From an uncultured Clostridia bacterium (lineage in GTDB: Bacteria; Bacillota; Clostridia; Christensenellales; Aristaeellaceae), in assembly GCA_934630705.1 (NCBI GenBank), contig CAKTWP010000014.1:1-54793 (forward strand): a stretch of DNA of 54,793 nucleotides, given 5' to 3'. Numbering within the stretch: the first letter of the stretch is position 1; each line of letters starts with the position of its first letter. A model generated the notes under the pieces. It made no database searches, was not told where the DNA came from, and saw nothing but the letters and a program-made list of their open reading frames with translations. Made by a program: the position numbers and the translations under genes. Shown here in pieces: positions 48,382-54,793 of this stretch.

Positions 48382-49992
48382 TTACGCCAGCAGCTTCTTC
48401 AGCGCGGCGCGAACCGCGCTCTTGCCCGCCAGCATTTCGTTCAGGTCGGCCGTGATGATGGGGGCCAGACCGGCCTTGTTCAGATCCAGGCCGAAAATGT
48501 CTGCCCGGGACAGCACCGGCTGCAGCTGCTCCACCGTCACCGTGCCGCCGATTTTCAGGAAGGAAAGGGCCTGCTGCACTTCGGCCAGCAGCGGATCGGG
48601 GCTGGGGGTGAAAGCGCTCAGCTGGTCATCCACGCCCATCACATACCGCAGCCAGCCCGCCAGCACAAAGGGAATGCAGCGCAGGGCATGCACATCCAGC
48701 TGGGGATTGGCCAGATACGCCTTCAGGGTTTCGCCAAAGCGGATGGAGAGCTTTTGGGAAGTATCTGTGGCGATACGCTGGGGCGTGTCGGGCATGAAGG
48801 GGTTGGGGAAGCGCTTCTCCAGCACCTCGCCGGCAAACTGCGCAGGGGAGAGAATGCCGGGATCCACCACCACGGGCATGGCCTCCTGATACGCAATGCG
48901 ATGCACCAGCGCATTCAGCTCCGGATCCTGCATTTCCTCGCTGATCCGGGTGTGGCCCAGCAGGCAGCCCAGCACGGCCAGGGCGGTGTGCAGCGGGTTC
49001 AGGCAGGTGCAGACCTTCATCTTTTCCGCCTTATCCACGGTTTCCCGGGTGGTGAAATAAATACCGGCCTTTTCCAGCGGCGGATGGCCCGCGGGGAACT
49101 TATCCTCAATCACCAGATATTCCGTTTCCTCGGCGTTGACGAAAGCGGCGGTGTAGGTATTTTTGGCGGTCACGAAGGGCGTCGCATCTTCAAAGCCGCA
49201 GTCCGCCAGCATTTTGGCCACCTTGTCATCCGGCCGGGGGGTGATCTTATCGATCATGCTGATGGGGAAGGACACCTTGCTTTCATCCTGCAGATAGGCA
49301 AGGAACGCCGCCTCCACCTGGCCCTTTTCCAGCCAGCCGTTGGCCATAAACAGCACGGCGGCCTTGAGCTTATCGCCATTATGGCTGCAATTGTCCATGC
49401 TCACCAGGGCAATGGGCGCGGCATTTTCACGGAACCGGCGCAGCAGCCCGGCGGTGAGCTTGCCGATGGTGGTGGCAGCGGCGGCGGGAGCGGCATCCAA
49501 ATCCTTCTGGATGAAGGAAAGGGCATTACCGGCGGCGTCCTTTACCGCGTAGCCCTTTTCGGTGATGGTCATGGACACCATTTCCAGCGACGGATTGGCC
49601 AGCACGGCCATCAGCCGCTGATCGTCTTCTGGGCTCTGCCCATCACAGCGCAGCGCTTCCACCACAGAAGCAACCACCCGCTTATCCACGCTGCCGTCCG
49701 CCTTGAGCACACACAGCACGGAAAGATTATCATAGGGCGCATAGGCCTTGTTGATGATATCGCCGTCGAAGCATTCGGCCACCACCAGGCCCCGATCGTA
49801 TTCGCCTGCATCCAGCAGCCGCTGCAGCGCGGCGGCGGGGAAAGCACGGAAAATGTTGCCTGCGCCCAGATGCAGCCAGGTGGGGGAAACAAAGGTGTGC
49901 GCCTTTACGGCGGAGAGATCAAACTTGGGCAGCTCAAACCCGGCTTTTTCCCAGACAGCCCGGTCGGCCAGCGCCTGCAGATGTAGCTTCAT
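48382..49992 (-). CDS. Mannitol dehydrogenase family protein, fructuronate reductase-like
   Basis: NAD(H)-dependent polyol/uronate dehydrogenase of the long-chain PSLDR family, 536 residues. The ATG at 49992 follows AAGGAGGCC; the longer frame begins at the promoter. The N-terminal nucleotide-binding region shows TWLHLGAGNIFRAF, then VSMDNCSHNGDKL, and the catalytic K-x5-N-x2-H motif appears as KVCTCLNPLH. Members act on D-mannitol, D-fructuronate (UxuB) or D-tagaturonate (UxaB); with GH88 in the window a fructuronate-to-mannonate role fits, but this is inference. Single gene with promoter and terminator. Confidence 0.88.
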   Translation of the reverse strand: MKLHLQALADRAVWEKAGFELPKFDLSAVKAHTFVSPTWLHLGAGNIFRAFPAAALQRLLDAGEYDRGLVVAECFDGDIINKAYAPYDNLSVLCVLKADGSVDKRVVASVVEALRCDGQSPEDDQRLMAVLANPSLEMVSMTITEKGYAVKDAAGNALSFIQKDLDAAPAAAATTIGKLTAGLLRRFRENAAPIALVSMDNCSHNGDKLKAAVLFMANGWLEKGQVEAAFLAYLQDESKVSFPISMIDKITPRPDDKVAKMLADCGFEDATPFVTAKNTYTAAFVNAEETEYLVIEDKFPAGHPPLEKAGIYFTTRETVDKAEKMKVCTCLNPLHTALAVLGCLLGHTRISEEMQDPELNALVHRIAYQEAMPVVVDPGILSPAQFAGEVLEKRFPNPFMPDTPQRIATDTSQKLSIRFGETLKAYLANPQLDVHALRCIPFVLAGWLRYVMGVDDQLSAFTPSPDPLLAEVQQALSFLKIGGTVTVEQLQPVLSRADIFGLDLNKAGLAPIITADLNEMLAGKSAVRAALKKLLA

Positions 49993-50041
49993 GAATAGGC
50001 CTCCTTCACATTCGCTTTGCAAAAAATCATTACCCAATCGT

Positions 50042-50070
50042 ATTATACATCCATTTTCCCCCGGAAACAA
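50042..50070 (-). promoter_or_regulatory. Sigma-A promoter of the fructuronate reductase-like gene
   Basis: On the minus strand TTGTTT (50070-50065), 17-base spacer, TATAAT (50047-50042). Confidence 0.7.
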
Positions 50071-50081
50071 GGGCGAAATAT

Positions 50082-50108
50082 GCCCCAGGCATTCAGCATG
50101 CCTGGGGC
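50082..50108. terminator. Hairpin terminator after the sortase-like gene
   Basis: Perfect 11-bp stem GCCCCAGGCAT/ATGCCTGGGGC with a 5-base loop, 33 bases past the minus-strand stop and just upstream of the next promoter. Confidence 0.65.
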
Positions 50109-50141
50109 AAAAATGATTTGCGTGAATGAATGAAGGGATGA

Positions 50142-50990
50142 TTACTTCCGGGTCGCCTGCTGCATCAGCGCAGTGACACTTTCCGCGGTTTCATCCGCCC
50201 GCAGCTCGCGGCACACCAGCACCTGCTTCATGCCCTGGCGCAGCAGATCGTCCCCGGCGATCACCAGCAGGTTATCCCGCTGGGCTTCGGCTTCGGCAGG
50301 CGCTTCGGTTTCGGTCTCTGCAGGTGCATCCGCATCGGCAGCCGCTTCTTCGGTCACGGGAGCGGCGGCCTGTGCGGTCTGGGTCAGTGCCGCGGGCAGG
50401 GCGTATACGGACCGTTCCAGCACCTCGGCCAGGAATGCATCGTATTTTTCAGCGGTGTCCAGCTGCCGGTCAAAGGCAAAATAGGTGCCGGCCTGGGGCG
50501 TGTTCTCCGTGTGGAGCATGGCAATCACCACGTAACGATGCACCTCGTCCTGCAGGGCCACCTTGTATTCCACGATGGGATACTGCTTCAGGGTGCTCAG
50601 GGTGAACATGCTGTTCAGGGCGGCATAGGTGGTGCCCTTGCGGCAGTCGTAATCGTAAATCACCTGATAGGGAGTCTTGGGGGCCTGGCCTGCATGGTTG
50701 CCGGAGAAATCATCCTCCATATAAACGGCGTTGTTCACGCTCGCCACGGGCACCAGGGCCTTGCCGCCCATGGTCACCCAGCCGTAAATCACATCCGCTC
50801 CGGGCACGGGCGCAGGCGTGATGGTGGGCACAGGGGTCAGCGTGGGCTTGGGGGCGGGGGTGACCTCCACGGGGACGACCTCGGAAGGGATGGGGCCATT
50901 GTAGCCGTCGCGGGGGGCGGCCAGGGCGCAAACGGGCAGCAGGCAGACCAGCAGCAGAGCCAGCAGCCGCATCCAGCTTTTCTTCGACAT
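50142..50990 (-). CDS. Secreted sortase-B-like protein lacking catalytic residues
   Basis: A 282-residue exported protein. The ATG at 50990 is nine bases after AAGGAGG; the ATG at 50999 is too close to that site. The signal peptide (LLALLLVCLLPVCALAA) is followed by a Pro/Thr linker and a domain with the sortase B order: DVIYGWVTMGGKALVPVASVNNAVYMEDDF (the NPDVIGWI...DN..YL..DF block), TTYAALNSMFTLSTLKQY (where sortases have YGHNM..G.MF..L..Y), KYDAFLAEVLERSVY, and NLLVIAGDDLLRQGMKQVLVCREL (in place of LTLSTC...R.VV..RL). The catalytic His and Cys are thus Ala and Gly. An acidic Ala/Glu insert precedes the last block. Probably a binding or structural pseudo-sortase. Confidence 0.7.
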   Translation of the reverse strand: MSKKSWMRLLALLLVCLLPVCALAAPRDGYNGPIPSEVVPVEVTPAPKPTLTPVPTITPAPVPGADVIYGWVTMGGKALVPVASVNNAVYMEDDFSGNHAGQAPKTPYQVIYDYDCRKGTTYAALNSMFTLSTLKQYPIVEYKVALQDEVHRYVVIAMLHTENTPQAGTYFAFDRQLDTAEKYDAFLAEVLERSVYALPAALTQTAQAAAPVTEEAAADADAPAETETEAPAEAEAQRDNLLVIAGDDLLRQGMKQVLVCRELRADETAESVTALMQQATRK

Positions 50991-51042
50991 GGATAACATC
51001 CTCCTTCATTTCGTTAGGATCATGCGTTTCTACGCTTCTCAA

Positions 51043-51071
51043 ATTTTACCACAGCCGTATCCCTGCGTCAA
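51043..51071 (-). promoter_or_regulatory. Sigma-A promoter of the sortase-like gene
   Basis: On the minus strand TTGACG (51071-51066), 17-base spacer, TAAAAT (51048-51043). Confidence 0.75.
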
Positions 51072-51165
51072 CGCGGCCCGGGGAGAATTTACATGTGCCT
51101 GCCGGGCTCCAAAGCTGCGCGGCCGAAATAACTGTTTTTTACTGATATATTTTTGTTTTTTCACC

Positions 51166-51194
51166 TTGTCCGGCCCCGGCTTTCGTGATAGAAT
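51166..51194 (+). promoter_or_regulatory. Sigma-A promoter of the MATE gene
   Basis: TTGTCC (51166-51171), 17-base spacer, TAGAAT (51189-51194), about 80 bases before the start codon. Confidence 0.65.
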
Positions 51195-51278
51195 GATAGC
51201 CGGATTCCTCTTTTCGGCAGGAAAAGCGGAAGCTGTTTTTCTCATCAATCTTTATGCATGCAAAGGAGAATTGCGCGT

Positions 51279-52685
51279 ATGCCGCAAATGAAGCAGAAAG
51301 CGTCCCGGATGCAGGAAAACGGGATCACCGAGGGCGTGATTTGGAAGCAGCTGCTGCTGTTTTTCTTTCCTATTTTGCTGGGCACCTTTTTCCAGCAGCT
51401 CTATAACACGGTGGACGCCATCGTGGTGGGCAATTATGTGGGCAAAGAGGCGCTGGCCGCAGTGGGCGGCGCTACGGGCAATCTGATTAACCTGATCGTG
51501 GGCTTCTTTGTGGGCCTGTCCTCGGGCGCCACGGTGATTATCGCCCAGTATTTCGGCGCCCGGGATGAAAACAACGTGAGCCGCACGGTGCATACCGCCA
51601 TGGCCATGGCCATCGCCATGGGCCTGTTTCTCACGGTGTTCGGCCTGATCTTTTCCCCCGCCCTGCTGCGGCTGATGGATACCCCTGAGGACGTGATGGA
51701 TCATGCCACCACCTATATCCGCATTTATTTCATTGGCATGATTCCCTCGCTGGTGTATAACGTGGGCTCCGGCATTCTGCGGGCCATTGGCGATTCCAAG
51801 CGGCCGCTGTATTTCTTGATCATTGCCTGCCTGACCAATATCGTGCTGGACGTATTGTTTGTGGTGGGATTCCGCATGAACGTGGCAGGCGCGGCCTGGG
51901 CCACCATCCTGTCCCAGGCTGTCAGCGCGGTGCTGGTGGTGATTGTGCTGATGCGCTCCCGGGAAAGCTATCGGCTGGTGCCGCGGCAGCTGCGCTTCCA
52001 TGGGGATTTGCTGCGGCAAATCATTCGCATCGGTCTGCCCGCCGGCCTGCAGTCGGTAATGTATTCCCTGTCCAATGTGGTTATCCAGGTCTGCATCAAT
52101 GGCTTTGGCACGGATATGATGGCGGCCTACACGGCCTGGGGCAAGCTGGACGGCCTGATGTGGATGGTGATCAACGCCTTCGGCGTGTCCATCACCACGT
52201 TCGTGGGCCAGAATTTCGGCGCAGGCAAGCTGGATCGGATGCGCAAGAGCGTGCGGGTCTGTTTGGGGATGGCCACGGCGGCGGTGCTGGTCATCAGCGG
52301 GGCGCTGCTGGTGCTGGGCGAGCCGCTGATGCGGATGTTTACTCAGGAAGAAAGCGTACTGGAGCTGGGATTGCAGATTTGCCATTTCCTGGCGCCCTGC
52401 CTGGTAACCTATGTGTGCATTGAGATTTTCTCCGGCGCGGTGCGCGGCGCGGGCGATGCGCTGATCCCCACGATTATCACCCTGTGCGGCGTTTGCCTGC
52501 TGCGGGTGATCTGGCTTGTGACGCTGGTGCCTGTGCGCCATGAAATCACCACCGTGCTGGTGAGCTATCCCATCAGCTGGACGCTCACTTCCATTCTCTT
52601 TGTGGTTTATTATCTCAAGGGCGGATGGCTGCGGCGGTGCCTGCTCCGGGCCGGGAAAGCCCTGCCGGCGGAAGAAACAAAATAA
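51279..52685 (+). CDS. MATE family efflux transporter
   Basis: Cation-coupled exporter of drugs or metabolites, 468 residues with 12 predicted membrane helices. The ATG at 51279 follows AAAGGAG; an in-frame ATG at 51258 lies before that site. Family marks are WKQLLLFFFPILLGTFFQQLYNTVDAIVVG at helix 1 and the matching second-half opening IIRIGLPAGLQSVMYSLSNVVIQ, plus VGQNFGAGKLDRM and FSGAVRGAGDALIP. Divergent from the sortase-like gene; terminated at 52709-52759. Confidence 0.95.
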   Translation: MPQMKQKASRMQENGITEGVIWKQLLLFFFPILLGTFFQQLYNTVDAIVVGNYVGKEALAAVGGATGNLINLIVGFFVGLSSGATVIIAQYFGARDENNVSRTVHTAMAMAIAMGLFLTVFGLIFSPALLRLMDTPEDVMDHATTYIRIYFIGMIPSLVYNVGSGILRAIGDSKRPLYFLIIACLTNIVLDVLFVVGFRMNVAGAAWATILSQAVSAVLVVIVLMRSRESYRLVPRQLRFHGDLLRQIIRIGLPAGLQSVMYSLSNVVIQVCINGFGTDMMAAYTAWGKLDGLMWMVINAFGVSITTFVGQNFGAGKLDRMRKSVRVCLGMATAAVLVISGALLVLGEPLMRMFTQEESVLELGLQICHFLAPCLVTYVCIEIFSGAVRGAGDALIPTIITLCGVCLLRVIWLVTLVPVRHEITTVLVSYPISWTLTSILFVVYYLKGGWLRRCLLRAGKALPAEETK

Positions 52686-52708
52686 CTGCCCCCAAAGAAT
52701 TGTAAAAA

Positions 52709-52759
52709 ACAGACGCGCAGCGGCCGGATCATGGCCTGCAGCGCGTCTGTTTTGTTTTT
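52709..52759. terminator. Bidirectional terminator between MATE and TIGR04086 genes
   Basis: ACAGACGCGC (52709-52718) pairs with GCGCGTCTGT (52741-52750), with an inner GGCC/GGCC stem; TTTTGTTTTT follows on the plus strand and GTTTTTTAC on the minus strand. Confidence 0.88.
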
Positions 52760-52774
52760 GAAAAGGCGGTTTCC

Positions 52775-53176
52775 TCAGCCCTTCATGCTGGACAGCAGCA
52801 TCCCCGACAGGCCGCCCACCGCCACACCCATGAGCACATCGATCACGTAGCCCATCACCGTGAGCTTTTGCTGGGAGAGCAGCGCGTAAAGCAGCACGCC
52901 CACGCCCATATAAATCAATCCCAGCAGCGCCCCCCGGCGGATGCCGTTTTCCGCGCCTTTGGGCACAATGGCCCTTACGCCTACGAAAATTGCCGCCAGC
53001 TTGATAAACTGGTTGACGATCCGAATCACGCCGTCGCCCGGATTCGTCAGCCCGATCACCAACGCGAAAAGAATCACCGCGCCTATTGTTACGCCAATGG
53101 AAATCAATAGGCCGCGCCAGAGGGCCTGCCCTTTGCCCGACGCTCGCCGAACCCGCCGAACCGCCTGCTGTGCCAT
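52775..53176 (-). CDS. TIGR04086 family membrane protein
   Basis: A 133-residue protein with four membrane helices (LLISIGVTIGAVILFALVIG, FIKLAAIFVGVRAIV, LLGLIYMGVGVLLYALL, VIDVLMGVAVGGLSGMLL) and short basic ends, matching the TIGR04086 (YrzE-like) family of unknown function in Firmicutes. The start at 53176 has GGGAGGCG upstream; the longer frame from 53278 overlaps the MtaB stop region. It lies 108 bases downstream of mtaB on the same strand and may be co-transcribed with it. Confidence 0.85.
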   Translation of the reverse strand: MAQQAVRRVRRASGKGQALWRGLLISIGVTIGAVILFALVIGLTNPGDGVIRIVNQFIKLAAIFVGVRAIVPKGAENGIRRGALLGLIYMGVGVLLYALLSQQKLTVMGYVIDVLMGVAVGGLSGMLLSSMKG

Positions 53177-53284
53177 GTTTTCGCCTCCCGCAATCAATTT
53201 GCTTATAGATATGCGCAGGGCGGGGAAAACATGCGGGGGAAAAGCCAGGAAGGGCGGCTTATGCTTCCACAGGAGCATCCATCA

Positions 53285-54571
53285 TCAAAAATTGCCTGGA
53301 ATCATCCCCGTCACACCGTCCGGCGTGAGGCCGGTGACGGTTACGGAATAAGTGCGGCCCGGAACGCCGCCGGGGAAGGCGCAGGGGATATATTGGGTGG
53401 TATAGCCATGGGCGGCGGCGTCATCGCATTCCTCGCAGAGCACCTGTACGGTTTGGCCGAGCATGGCCGTGCGATAGGCGAGGTTCAGTTCGTTTCCCAC
53501 GGCGATCAGCTGCCGGGCGCGCTCTTCACGAACAGCGCGGAGCACCTGGCCGCTCATGGCCGCCGCCGGGGTGCCCTGCCGGGCGCTATAGGGAAACACA
53601 TGCATCCGCGCGAAAGCAATTTCCCGGCAGAAAGCCATGGTTTCGGCAAAATCCGCATCGGTTTCGCCGGGGAATCCGCAGATCGCGTCGGTGGTGATGG
53701 CACAGCCGGGGAAAGCCCGGCGCAGCAGCGCGGCGGCGTCGCGGAACTGAGCGGTGGTATACCGGCGGCGCATGGCCTTAAGGATTTTATCGCAGCCTGA
53801 TTGCAGCGCCAGATGAAACTGGGGGCAGACCTTGGGCATGCCCTGAAGCGCCTTTACAAACGTTTCCGTTACGATTACCGGCTCCAGCGAACCCAGACGG
53901 ATACGCTGCACGCCGGGCTGATCGCAGGCGCGGATAGCGTCCAGCAGCGTGGCGTCACCCAGATCGCGGCCATAGCTGGTCAGGTGGATGCCGGTGAGCA
54001 CCAGCTCGGTGAACCCGGCCTGGGCCAGGCGGGCGGCCTCGGCGGCGATGTCCGCCGGCTTACGGGAGCGGATGCCGCCGCGGACGTAGGGGATGATGCA
54101 ATAGGTGCAATACCGATCGCAGCCCTCCTGAATCTTGAGCACGGCGCGGGTATGGCCCTCATGCCGGGAGATGAACAGCGGCTCATAGGGCACGCGCAGG
54201 ATATCCGTCACGGCGGCCACGCGCTGCCCCTTTTCTACTGCTTCTTCCAGCAGCTGCACCACTTGTCCGCGCTTGGCGTTGCCCAGCACCAGCCTTGCGC
54301 CGGTATCCAGCAGCTTTTCGCCATCACGCTGCGCCAGACAGCCTGCAATCACCACTTCAGCTGCCGGGTTCAAGCGCTGCGCCCGGCGCACTGCCTGCAG
54401 GCTCTTCTTATCGCCCGTGCCCGTGACCGTGCAGGTGTTCACCACATACACGTCCGCCTTTTCCGAAAAATCCACTGCCGTATAGCCCGCCTGCTCAAAC
54501 AGCTCCAGCATGGCTTCCGAATCGTACTGGTTCACCTTACAGCCCAGGGTATGAAACGCTACCGTGCGCAT
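53285..54571 (-). CDS. mtaB: tRNA (t6A37) methylthiotransferase MtaB
   Basis: Radical-SAM enzyme converting t6A37 to ms2t6A37 in ANN-decoding tRNAs. 428 residues. The start at 54571 follows AAAGGTGAT. The N-terminal UPF0004 domain carries the three cluster Cys (TLGCKVNQYDSE, VVNTCTVTG, IAGCLAQRDGE); the radical-SAM motif is EGCDRYCTYCIIPYVRG (CxxxCxxC); IHLTSYGRDL, ALQSGCDKILKAMRRRY and GFPGETDADF follow, and a C-terminal TRAM domain (GRTYSVTVTGLTPDGV) ends the protein. Confidence 0.96.
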   Translation of the reverse strand: MRTVAFHTLGCKVNQYDSEAMLELFEQAGYTAVDFSEKADVYVVNTCTVTGTGDKKSLQAVRRAQRLNPAAEVVIAGCLAQRDGEKLLDTGARLVLGNAKRGQVVQLLEEAVEKGQRVAAVTDILRVPYEPLFISRHEGHTRAVLKIQEGCDRYCTYCIIPYVRGGIRSRKPADIAAEAARLAQAGFTELVLTGIHLTSYGRDLGDATLLDAIRACDQPGVQRIRLGSLEPVIVTETFVKALQGMPKVCPQFHLALQSGCDKILKAMRRRYTTAQFRDAAALLRRAFPGCAITTDAICGFPGETDADFAETMAFCREIAFARMHVFPYSARQGTPAAAMSGQVLRAVREERARQLIAVGNELNLAYRTAMLGQTVQVLCEECDDAAAHGYTTQYIPCAFPGGVPGRTYSVTVTGLTPDGVTGMIPGNF

Positions 54572-54608
54572 GATAATCACCTTTCTTGGAACGGAGGAGG
54601 GGAAACCA

Positions 54609-54682
54609 GGGGGCTATGCGCCCCCTGCCCCCGCACCAGGGAGTTCCTCCCTGGACCCGGTACACAACTTTACTTGGATTTA
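54609..54682 (+). repeat. Dispersed repeat, copy 1 of a 114-bp direct pair
   Basis: GGGGGCTATGCGCCCCC stem, a C-rich stretch, CCAGGGAG-ttc-CTCCCTGG hairpin and a CACAACTTTACTTGGATTTA tail. Repeats after 114 bases. Confidence 0.8.
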
Positions 54683-54721
54683 GGAAATCAACAGGTTTCT
54701 GTGTGGGGCAAGGGAGACGAT

Positions 54722-54793
54722 GTGGGGCTATGCGCCCCACACCCCCACCAGGGAGTTCCTCCCTGGACCCGGTTCACAACTTTACTGGATTTA
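54722..54793 (+). repeat. Dispersed repeat, copy 2, running off the window
   Basis: GTGGGGCTATGCGCCCCAC stem followed by the same CCAGGGAGTTCCTCCCTGG hairpin and CACAACTTTACTGGATTTA tail; continues past the right edge. A third copy is inverted at 16393-16427. Confidence 0.8.

Overview
The window reads as chromosome from a GC-rich, Gram-positive-type clostridial bacterium, probably an uncultured gut anaerobe. Four things point there: a YunB sporulation protein, clostridial-style RpoB/RpoC, long-form Prs and RNase J; AGGAGG-type ribosome binding sites and sigma-A promoters (TTGACA-N17-TATAAT) in front of most units; ECF, LCP and MtaB proteins; and several carbohydrate-uptake loci. Assignment to a named genus is not possible from the sequence. 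No phage, insertion sequence, CRISPR array, tRNA or rRNA was seen.

Layout. (1) 1-8131: a minus-strand Opp/Dpp-type importer (OppC cut by the left edge, OppB, family-5 binding protein), divergent from an unknown protein translationally coupled to a GH38 alpha-mannosidase; together they look like an alpha-mannoside uptake and cleavage locus. (2) 8137-8686: a convergent gap packed with hairpins and four 101-bp tandem repeats. (3) 8718-14555, minus strand: a GDPD phosphodiesterase, an ECF S component behind a long leader with an attenuator, a DUF3842 protein, a large surface protein with repeated Ig-like modules, a Nudix-fold protein with a damaged catalytic box, YunB and an unknown protein. (4) 14789-15940: a Gfo/Idh/MocA oxidoreductase. 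(5) 16475-25709: a second sugar locus, with a membrane AraC-type sensor, GH88 unsaturated glucuronyl hydrolase, two LplB/LplC-type permeases and a binding protein on the minus strand, and a GH31 hydrolase on the plus strand. The two units are driven by near-identical promoters copied in inverted orientation.

(6) 25823-28417: a coiled-coil tail-anchored protein, a long Prs and a SDR reductase. (7) 28523-36654: repeats and a small orphan transcription unit, then rpoB-rpoC from their own promoter, not preceded here by rplJL and not followed by rpsL. (8) 36893-44570: a GNAT acetyltransferase, a coiled-coil surface protein, a 48-residue small protein, RNase J, then a housekeeping run (M19 dipeptidase, MTA/SAH nucleosidase, dCMP deaminase, LCP protein, RlmH). 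(9) 45001-54571: a ComEC-like metallo-beta-lactamase protein, aldose 1-epimerase, M15 carboxypeptidase, a mannitol-dehydrogenase-family (fructuronate reductase-like) enzyme, a sortase-B-like protein lacking its catalytic residues, a MATE exporter, a TIGR04086 membrane protein and MtaB. The right edge lies in a 114-bp repeat.

How it fits together: GH38, GH88, GH31, the two importers, GalM and the fructuronate reductase-like enzyme describe a saccharolytic cell using complex host or plant glycans, including uronates. The strongest unexplained signals are the inverted duplicate promoters, the dead sortase, the hairpin modules in convergent gaps, the ECF leader, and the absence of lipoprotein signals on exported proteins, both sugar-binding proteins included.
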